A stretch of DNA of 64,000 nucleotides from the NCBI RefSeq assembly GCF_024138165.1, contig NZ_CP100000.1:1-64000 (forward strand). Reading direction: 5' to 3'. The notes beneath the pieces were generated by a model. That model did not search any database and was not told where the DNA came from. It was given only the letters and a program-made list of their open reading frames with translations. This document shows, piece by piece, positions 58,315-64,000 of this stretch (positions are counted from its first letter, which is position 1; every line of letters starts with the position of its first letter). The translations under genes and the position numbers were made by a program. The DNA comes from Halorussus vallis. Its GTDB lineage: Archaea; Halobacteriota; Halobacteria; Halobacteriales; Haladaptataceae.

Positions 58315-58718
58315 GCGGGCGCTTTCTCAGGCGAGAGTCGACCGATTTTCCACCGGCGAACGCTCGTGAGACCTGCCACCGGAAGCGCTCGGTGAACCGA
58401 CTGGCAGGGTGGACTGAAAGGGGCCGCCCGCTCGCGTTCACGTGGTCGCCTGGGCGGGCCACTATTCTCGCCGAGCGACAGCGAGGCGTGAATATCCCGG
58501 CCAGCGACTGCGAGCGGGCGGGGGCTTTCGAGGCGGCCAGAGTTCCGTCGGTCGTTGCAGGTCGTGGCGTGGGTCCGGTGGCTTTCGAGACGGTCGTGTT
58601 CTCGATTATTGTCACCTCTTGTAGAGAGCAGTCGGACACGTTCGAACCAGTCTCGATTCCGGCCGCTACGCACAGGCGTCACCCAGATTAATGCTACTGC
58701 GTAGCGTACTCAGGGGCT
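58315..58718. other. Structured 404-base intergenic region
   Basis: No gene is supported. CCGCCCGCTCGC (58424-58435) and GCGAGCGGGCGG (58510-58521) are exact 12-bp inverted repeats enclosing smaller stems such as GTGG...CCAC. GGTGGACTGAAAGGGG just before and GGGGCTTTCGAGGCGG just after are themselves partly complementary. It may be a non-coding RNA or a dispersed genomic repeat. Confidence 0.45.
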
Positions 58719-58949
58719 ATGATAAAAGCGTACACCACCGTTGACTGCGGCGCGGGCGCCGAGGAGGACGCCTGCGCGGCCATCCGGGACATCGAGGGCG
58801 TGACCGAGGCCCACATAGTGGCCGGCGACTTCGACGTGGTGGTCGAACTGGAGGGCGAAGAGCCACACGACATCCTCTCGACGGTTTCCTCGAAGATTCG
58901 CGCGCTGGACGGCGTCGGCACCACCCGGACGTACATCGCCATCGACTGA
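58719..58949 (+). CDS. Lrp/AsnC ligand-binding (RAM) domain protein without HTH
   Basis: A 76-residue stand-alone RAM domain: MIKAYTTVDCGAGAEEDACA, then GVTEAHIVAGDFDVVVELEG and GVGTTRTYIAID. In full Lrp proteins this domain binds amino acids and forms oligomers; here there is no DNA-binding domain, so it probably modulates partner Lrp proteins or an enzyme. Length is typical for the stand-alone type. Confidence 0.88.
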   Translation: MIKAYTTVDCGAGAEEDACAAIRDIEGVTEAHIVAGDFDVVVELEGEEPHDILSTVSSKIRALDGVGTTRTYIAID

Positions 58950-59122
58950 CGCCGAGTTCAGGCGGCCAATCGTTTTCAGCGGCCGACCGTCTCCGGCGAC
59001 CCACTCGACCGACTTTCCGCCGACCGACCTGACCGTCGCCTGGGGTTTCTCCGATTCGACCGACCCACCCGTTCGACCCCTACACACTCAAGTCCCCCCA
59101 GTGTCGAGTGGCAGATATCTCG

Positions 59123-60010
59123 ATGATCGAAGTCGAAAATCTGCGGAAAGAATACGGCGGTTTCACCGCCGTCGAAGGGAGTAGCTTCGCCATCCCGGAC
59201 GGCGAGGTGTTCGGCGTCGTCGGCCCCAACGGCGCGGGCAAGACCACGACGCTGAAGATGCTCGCCGGACTCATCGAACCGACCAGCGGCACCGCCCGAG
59301 TCGCGGGCTACGACGCCCGCGACCCCCAGATGCGGACCCGACTCGGATTCCTCCCCGAGGAGTCGCCGCTGTACGAGGACATGACGCCCCGGAGCTACCT
59401 GGAGTTCTTCGCCGACCTCTACGACGTGCCGGCCGGCACCGCCCGAAAGCGCATCCGCGAGACGTTGGACCGCCTCGACCTCGAACACCGCGACCGGCGA
59501 CTCGGCGACATGTCGAAGGGGATGAAGCGGAAGGTCGCCATCGCGCGCTCGCTGGTCAACGACCCGGACGTGCTCATCTACGACGAACCCGCCAGCGGCC
59601 TCGACCCGCTGACGACCAACTACATCGTGGAGTTCACCCGCGACCTCGCCGAGTCGGGCAAGACCGTCGTGTTCAGCGCCCACAACCTCTTCCACGTCGA
59701 GAGCATCTGCGACCGCGTCGCGGTGATGAACGACGGTCGCATCGTCGCGCGCGGGAGCGTCGAGGAGATCCGCGAAGAACACGGCCGGACCGAGTACAAC
59801 GTCTACACCACGGTCGACGTCGAGGGGTCGGCGCCAGACGGCGACCGGTTCTGCCGCACCGTCGAGAGCATGGACGCCGTCGAGGAGACTCGCGACCTCG
59901 CCGCCGCGCGCGGCGGCGAGGTCGTCGACATCCAGACCCACACGCCGAGCCTCGAAGACATCTTCCTCGACATCGCGCGCGAGTCGCCGGGCGTGGAGGG
60001 TCGGCCGTGA
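59123..60010 (+). CDS. ABC transporter ATP-binding protein
   Basis: A 295-residue ATPase with Walker A GPNGAGKT (residues 34-41), Q-loop region FLPEESPLYEDMTP, signature LGDMSKGMKRKVAIARSL, Walker B VLIYDEPASGLDP and switch His in VFSAHNLFH. It energises export with the two permeases encoded next. The C-terminal 70 residues are the usual ABC-2 regulatory extension. ATG 59123 is chosen over GTG 59108 by alignment to MIEVENLRKEYG. Confidence 0.92.
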   Translation: MIEVENLRKEYGGFTAVEGSSFAIPDGEVFGVVGPNGAGKTTTLKMLAGLIEPTSGTARVAGYDARDPQMRTRLGFLPEESPLYEDMTPRSYLEFFADLYDVPAGTARKRIRETLDRLDLEHRDRRLGDMSKGMKRKVAIARSLVNDPDVLIYDEPASGLDPLTTNYIVEFTRDLAESGKTVVFSAHNLFHVESICDRVAVMNDGRIVARGSVEEIREEHGRTEYNVYTTVDVEGSAPDGDRFCRTVESMDAVEETRDLAAARGGEVVDIQTHTPSLEDIFLDIARESPGVEGRP

Positions 60011-60062
60011 GCGGCGGCCGAATCGTTCGTGGGACCGCGAGCGCGAACCGGGGTGCCGACCC

Positions 60063-61976
60063 GTGAAGCTCCGGAAGACGCTCCGCATCGCGCGCTGGGA
60101 GGTTTCGAAGAACGCCGGGCAACTCGACCGGCGGACGCTCGCCGTTGCAGCGGTCGTCCTGGTGCTCGTGGCGGGGCTGACGCCGCTGGTCGCCCAGCGG
60201 GGCGTCACCCTCGACGACGGAATCTATCGCGTCGGCGTCTCGGAGGACAGCCCCTACCACGACGTCGTGACGATGACGAACGACTCCGCGTTCGTCGCGG
60301 TCGAACCGAACGCGCAGGCGTACCTCGACGGCGAGATGGAGGTGCTGATTCAACCCGGCCAACCGATCGTGGCGACCCGAACGCCCAAGGGCCAGGCCGC
60401 GCTCTCGGAACTCCGGAAGTCGGTCGAGCGGTACAACGACCGACAGATGACGAAAGAGAGCGACCGGGCCGCCGCGTTCCCGGTGAACGTGTCGGTCGTC
60501 TACGCCGATCAGAACACCGGACTCTCGGCACGCGCCGGAGCCAGCGGCGCTGGCTCCGGCGCGTCTAGCGTCGAGACGCGCACGACCCGCGAGGGCGAGA
60601 TGCGCCTCGGCGGCGGTGGCAGTGGCGGTGACGGAAGCGGGTCCGGCGGCGAAACCGGCGGCGGTGCCGGCGGCGCCGGCACCGCCACCGCACAGTCGTC
60701 CGAGGGTGGGTCGGCGGTGCCGCCTTCGGTTGGCGATTCCGGCGGGTCGCTGTTCGGAAGCGGCGGTCGGTCGGGGACGCCCGCCGACATCGCGCCGCCG
60801 TTCCCCTTCGAGTCGCTGGTGCTGGCGTTCGCGTTCATCTTGCCGATGAACTTCGTCATCCAAGCGTACGCCTCCAGCGTCATGGACGAGCGAATCAACG
60901 ACCGCGGGGAACTGTTGCTTGTTTCGCCGGTTTCGCGCGGCGACATCATCGCGGGCAAGACCCTACCGTACTTCGCCGGGATGGTGGGAATCGCCTCCGT
61001 GACGGCACTCGGCATCGCCGCGCTGACCCCCGCCGCGGCGGGTGGCCCGCTTGCGGTGGCGGCGACCGCGCTGACCTTGGTCGCTTCCGTCGTCCCCATC
61101 GCGGCGCTGTTCCTGGCCTGCGCGTTCGTCGGCGCGATGTTCGCCCGGTCGTTCAAGGAACTCACCTTCGTCACCGTCTCGCTGTCGGTGTTCCTGACCG
61201 CCTACGCGTTCGTCCCGGCCATCTTCACCGACGTCCACCCGGTCGCAGCCATCTCGCCGCTGACGCTGGTGGTCCGGGCGCTCCAGGGCGAAGGCGTCCC
61301 GCTGGGCGACTACGCGTTCTCGACGCTCCCGCTGTTCCTGACCGCGGGCGTTCTCTTCGCGCTCGGCGCGGGCGTCTACCGCGAGGAGGATATGTTCACC
61401 CAGCGGTCGGTTCCGCTGAAGTTCCTCGACGCGCTCGACGGCCAGATCTCGGGCAAGTGGAGCGTCGCGAAGTTGAGCGCGCTCTCGATTCCGTTCGTCT
61501 TCGTCGGCGAACTCCTCGTGGTCGCGCTCCTGTTCGCACTCCCGGTGTCGCTTTCGATGCCGGCCCTGCTGGTCGCCATCGCGTTCGTCGAGGAGGTCGC
61601 CAAGAGCGTCGGCGTCTACGCCGGGTTCGCCCACGCCAGGTTCGACCGCACGCCCTCGGCGGCGGTCGTCCTCGGCGCGCTCTCGGGGCTGGGCTTCTTC
61701 GTCGGCGAGAAGGCGACGGCGGTGGCCCAGCTCGTCGGCCTGCCGAACCTCGAACTCGGCCGGGCGGCGTTCGGCACCGCCACCGGCCTCGGCCTCGAGG
61801 CGTCGCCGCTCGTGCTGGTCGGACTCTTCCTCGCGCCGCTGGCGCTACACGCGGTCACCGCCGCGGGGACCGCCGTCGGCGCGTCGAAGGGCCGCGAGTG
61901 GTACTTCGGAGCGCTACTGTGGGCGACACTGGTTCACGCCGCCTACAACCTCACGGTGGTGACCAGCCTTGGATAA
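60063..61976 (+). CDS. ABC-2 type permease fused to PrsW-like intramembrane protease domain
   Basis: A 637-residue membrane protein. Residues 1-440 are an ABC-2 permease: an N-terminal helix, a large external domain with a Gly/Ser-rich insert (165-235, containing a 16-bp-stem palindrome), then FILPMNFVIQAYASSVMDER and DRGELLLVSPVSRGDIIAGK. From about 465 a second unit of seven to eight helices has AFVEEVAKSVGVYAGFAHAR, the E-E-x2-K motif of PrsW/CPBP-type membrane metalloproteases at 510-514, and a C-terminal WATLVHAAYNL His motif. The pairing suggests export linked with cleavage. Confidence 0.82.
   Translation: MKLRKTLRIARWEVSKNAGQLDRRTLAVAAVVLVLVAGLTPLVAQRGVTLDDGIYRVGVSEDSPYHDVVTMTNDSAFVAVEPNAQAYLDGEMEVLIQPGQPIVATRTPKGQAALSELRKSVERYNDRQMTKESDRAAAFPVNVSVVYADQNTGLSARAGASGAGSGASSVETRTTREGEMRLGGGGSGGDGSGSGGETGGGAGGAGTATAQSSEGGSAVPPSVGDSGGSLFGSGGRSGTPADIAPPFPFESLVLAFAFILPMNFVIQAYASSVMDERINDRGELLLVSPVSRGDIIAGKTLPYFAGMVGIASVTALGIAALTPAAAGGPLAVAATALTLVASVVPIAALFLACAFVGAMFARSFKELTFVTVSLSVFLTAYAFVPAIFTDVHPVAAISPLTLVVRALQGEGVPLGDYAFSTLPLFLTAGVLFALGAGVYREEDMFTQRSVPLKFLDALDGQISGKWSVAKLSALSIPFVFVGELLVVALLFALPVSLSMPALLVAIAFVEEVAKSVGVYAGFAHARFDRTPSAAVVLGALSGLGFFVGEKATAVAQLVGLPNLELGRAAFGTATGLGLEASPLVLVGLFLAPLALHAVTAAGTAVGASKGREWYFGALLWATLVHAAYNLTVVTSLG
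60530..60564. repeat. Perfect 16-bp-stem palindrome inside the permease gene
   Basis: ACGCGCCGGAGCCAGC and GCTGGCTCCGGCGCGT pair exactly around GGC. It encodes Ala/Gly/Ser residues in an external linker. Confidence 0.65.
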
Positions 61977-63018
61977 GCGCCTGACGGTCGCCCGGCGCGA
62001 ACTCGCCTCACTCCGGAGCGAGAAGACCATCGTACTCGCCATCCTGATACAGCTGTTCGTCGCGGCGTTCTCGTCGTTCCTCGCCGTGGGGCTGGTTTCG
62101 CTGTACGACCCCGGTTCGGTGTCGAACCAGTTCGTGGTGGAGTTCGGCGTCACCGGCGAGGCGGGCGACGAACTCGCGCCCGTCATCGAACGCGAGGACG
62201 GCTGGGACGCCGTCGAGTACGAGGACACCGAGACGGCCATGCGGGACTTCCGGCGCGGTGCGATTCACGCGGTAATCGAGGTCGAGCGCGCCCCAGACGG
62301 AAGCGCGCGGGTCACCGCCACCGCACCGGACGGCAACGTCCGGACCACGCTGGTCGTGACCCAGATCAAGGAACTGCTCGACACCTTCGAGCGCCACGAG
62401 CGCCAGCGTCTCGACGACCGCCTCGTCCGCACGCCGCTCGACCTCCCGCCGAAGGGCGCATCGAGCCCCTACTTCGGCTTCACCTACACCGTGCTGGTGC
62501 CCCTGCTGATGTTCTTGCCGGTGTTCATCAGCGGGAGCGTCGCCGTCGACACCATCACCGAGGAGTACGACCGCGGGACGCTCGAACTCCTCCGGGTGAC
62601 GCCGCTGACCGCCACCGACATCGTCGACGGGAAACTGCTGGCGATGGGCGTCCTCGCGCCGACGCAGGCGGCCGCGTGGCTGGCGCTGCTCTCGCTCAAC
62701 GGCACCGCGGTTTCGAATCCGGCCGAGATTCTGGTGCTCGTCACCGGCTTCTCGCTCGCGGTCGTGACGCTCGGCGCGGCGCTCGCGCTCCGGTTCCGCG
62801 ACCGCAAGCAGGCCCAGTTCCTCTTCTCGATGGGCGTGCTGGTCGTGTTCAGCGCGACCTACCTCCTGCCGGAGTCGCCCGCCAACACCGTGGCGAAACT
62901 GGCCATCGGGAGTCCGACGACGCTGACCCACGCGATGGTCGGCGTCTACGCGGTCGCGTCGCTGGTCGGTTATCTCGCGGTCCGGCAGTTGGTGAACGTC
63001 CGCGGTCTGCGAGAGTAG
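61969..63018 (+). CDS. ABC-2 type permease
   Basis: A 349-residue permease from TTG 61969, overlapping the previous gene by eight bases. It has one N-terminal helix (ILIQLFVAAFSSFLAVGLV), a large external loop (residues 50-165) and five to six more helices, with VDTITEEYDRGTLELLRVTP as the cytoplasmic coupling helix. It completes an ABC exporter of the ABC-2 (Na+/drug/lipid) type with 59123 and 60063. Confidence 0.88.
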   Translation: MDKRLTVARRELASLRSEKTIVLAILIQLFVAAFSSFLAVGLVSLYDPGSVSNQFVVEFGVTGEAGDELAPVIEREDGWDAVEYEDTETAMRDFRRGAIHAVIEVERAPDGSARVTATAPDGNVRTTLVVTQIKELLDTFERHERQRLDDRLVRTPLDLPPKGASSPYFGFTYTVLVPLLMFLPVFISGSVAVDTITEEYDRGTLELLRVTPLTATDIVDGKLLAMGVLAPTQAAAWLALLSLNGTAVSNPAEILVLVTGFSLAVVTLGAALALRFRDRKQAQFLFSMGVLVVFSATYLLPESPANTVAKLAIGSPTTLTHAMVGVYAVASLVGYLAVRQLVNVRGLRE

Positions 63019-63134
63019 GCCGTCGGTCCGTCTCCCGTCACTTTCGCCGCGATTCTTCGCGAATCTCCGCCATTCTCCGCGCATCGACGAGCGTCGGAGT
63101 TCGAAAAATCGGCCGCGGTTCCCGCCCCTGACCC

Positions 63135-63184
63135 GGCGCACCGCCTCGATGGCGAGCAATCCCTTCGAGCGAGTGCGGTGCGCC
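63135..63184. terminator. Two-stage inverted repeat between convergent genes
   Basis: GGCGCACCGC (63135-63144) and GCGGTGCGCC (63175-63184) pair exactly, with an inner CTCGA/TCGAG stem. It lies between the convergent permease and glutamate dehydrogenase genes and can terminate from both sides. Confidence 0.55.
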
Positions 63185-63234
63185 CGCCGTGTGCGGGGTT
63201 CGCTCGGGATGTCGTCGCTCGCGCTCGACCGGCC

Positions 63235-64000
63235 CTACGGCCAGAGCCCGCGGGTCGCCTTCGCTTCGCCGATTCGTTCGAGCGCGACGACGTAGGCGGC
63301 GTCGCGCCACCCGACGTCGCGGTCCTCGACCACCTCGCGCACGGCGGCCCACGCGGAGCGCATCTCAGATTCGAGTTCCTCCTCGACGCGTTCGCGGGAC
63401 CACCTGCGGCGGTTGATGTCCTGGAGCCACTCGAAGTACGACACCGTCACCCCGCCCGCGTTCGCCAGGATATCCGGTATCACCGGAATTTCGCGCTCCT
63501 CGAGGATGTCGTCGGCGGCGAACGTCGTCGGGCCGTTCGCGCCCTCGACCACGACGTCGGCCTGGACGTCGCCGGCGTTGTCGGCGGTGAGGACGTTGCC
63601 GACGGCGGCCGGAATCAGCACGTCCACGTCGAGTTCGAGAATCTCCTCGTTCGTGAGCGTGTTCGGCGCGCCGTAGGACATCACACCCTCGGGTTCTTCC
63701 TCGTGGGAGGGCACCGCGTGCGTGTCCAGACCGGTCGTGTCGTAGGCCGCGCCGTTGACGTCCGAAACCGCCACCACGGTCGCGCCCCAGTCGTCGAGCA
63801 GGCGGGCGGCGTTCGCGCCCACGCTCCCGTAGCCCTGGACCGCCACCGTCGCGTCCTCGACGTCCCTCCCGTAGTAGTCGACGGCTTCACGGGCGACGAT
63901 GGCAACGGAGCGGCCCGGCGCCTCCTCGCGGCCGTAACTCCCGCCGACGACCGGCGGCTTGCCGGTGACGACGCCGGGGGTCGTCTCGCCTTCCTGCATC
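63235..64000 (-). CDS. Glutamate dehydrogenase, C-terminal part (5' end outside window)
   Basis: The last 255 residues or so of a Glu/Leu/Phe/Val dehydrogenase that interconverts glutamate and 2-oxoglutarate with NAD(P). The frame has [20 protein letters not shown], the Rossmann glycine motif in [36 protein letters not shown] and [19 protein letters not shown]. The catalytic N-terminal domain is cut off by the window. The gene is convergent with the ABC exporter. Confidence 0.92.
   Translation of the reverse strand, partial: MQEGETTPGVVTGKPPVVGGSYGREEAPGRSVAIVAREAVDYYGRDVEDATVAVQGYGSVGANAARLLDDWGATVVAVSDVNGAAYDTTGLDTHAVPSHEEEPEGVMSYGAPNTLTNEEILELDVDVLIPAAVGNVLTADNAGDVQADVVVEGANGPTTFAADDILEEREIPVIPDILANAGGVTVSYFEWLQDINRRRWSRERVEEELESEMRSAWAAVREVVEDRDVGWRDAAYVVALERIGEAKATRGLWP

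Noticed and set aside
56159-58639. 826-residue reverse frame across the siroheme reductase
   Set aside because: It mirrors a well-supported enzyme; its composition (Val, Asp, Gly, Arg) is that of antisense high-GC DNA.

Overview
The window is high-GC haloarchaeal DNA (class Halobacteria). The proteins are very acidic, promoters are TATA-box type with many leaderless genes, and there is an archaeal 7S SRP RNA, an RNase P protein of the archaeal Rpp21 type, a GGGP-synthase-family protein and many haloarchaea-type small zinc proteins. It splits into an integrated tailed-virus genome (about 1-28,350, open on the left) and ordinary chromosome (about 28,400-64,000).

Provirus, late module (1-16,250, + strand). 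After a KTSC-domain gene come a prohead protease with scaffold-like tail, the major capsid protein, small virion proteins, head-tail connector, HK97-gp10-like neck protein, tail terminator, tail tube, tail chaperone with a likely -1 ribosomal frameshift extension, a short tape measure with decapeptide repeats, two distal tail proteins, and a very long receptor-binding/hub protein with seven fibronectin III domains that is split by a -1 frameshift. No sheath gene is seen, so siphovirus morphology is likely. Terminase and portal should lie left of the window. Three genes that break the pattern (237-497, 8376-8582, 16270-16932) look like accessory morons.

Provirus, accessory and regulatory part (16,250-28,350). 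A minus-strand set of small overlapping genes (18910 to 17177) carries a duplicated gene start and is followed by an IS4-type transposase. A winged-helix regulator (20812-21090) is divergent from an operon of eight overlapping small genes, many zinc-binding, whose leader holds three perfect tandem hairpins. Then come a Tat lipoprotein gene with an in-frame stop, a divergent pair of ribbon-helix-helix regulators with shared operator repeats, a strongly structured leader, a second run of coupled small genes, and a tyrosine integrase that marks the right end of the provirus.

Chromosome. In order: peroxiredoxin, HD phosphohydrolase, two GT4 glycosyltransferases, RNase P component 4, BASS-type transporter, YhbY-like protein, MscS channel, a calcium-repeat metalloprotease whose frame runs antisense through the SRP RNA gene, membrane proteins, cysteine synthase-like enzyme, DMT transporter, HAD hydrolase, CoA-binding protein, RecA-like ATPase, GGGP-synthase-family protein, tRNA-Arg, esterase, a sulfur-trafficking operon (YeeE/YedE - TusA-like - rhodanese), an orphan pilin, a siroheme/nitrite-or-sulfite-reductase cluster (ferredoxin, TrpD paralogue, cobA, CbiX fusion, siroheme reductase), an Lrp ligand-binding protein, an ABC exporter with a permease fused to a PrsW-like protease, and the 3' part of a glutamate dehydrogenase gene. 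The chromosomal half, but not the provirus, is dotted with long perfect palindromes, some of them inside or at the ends of genes.
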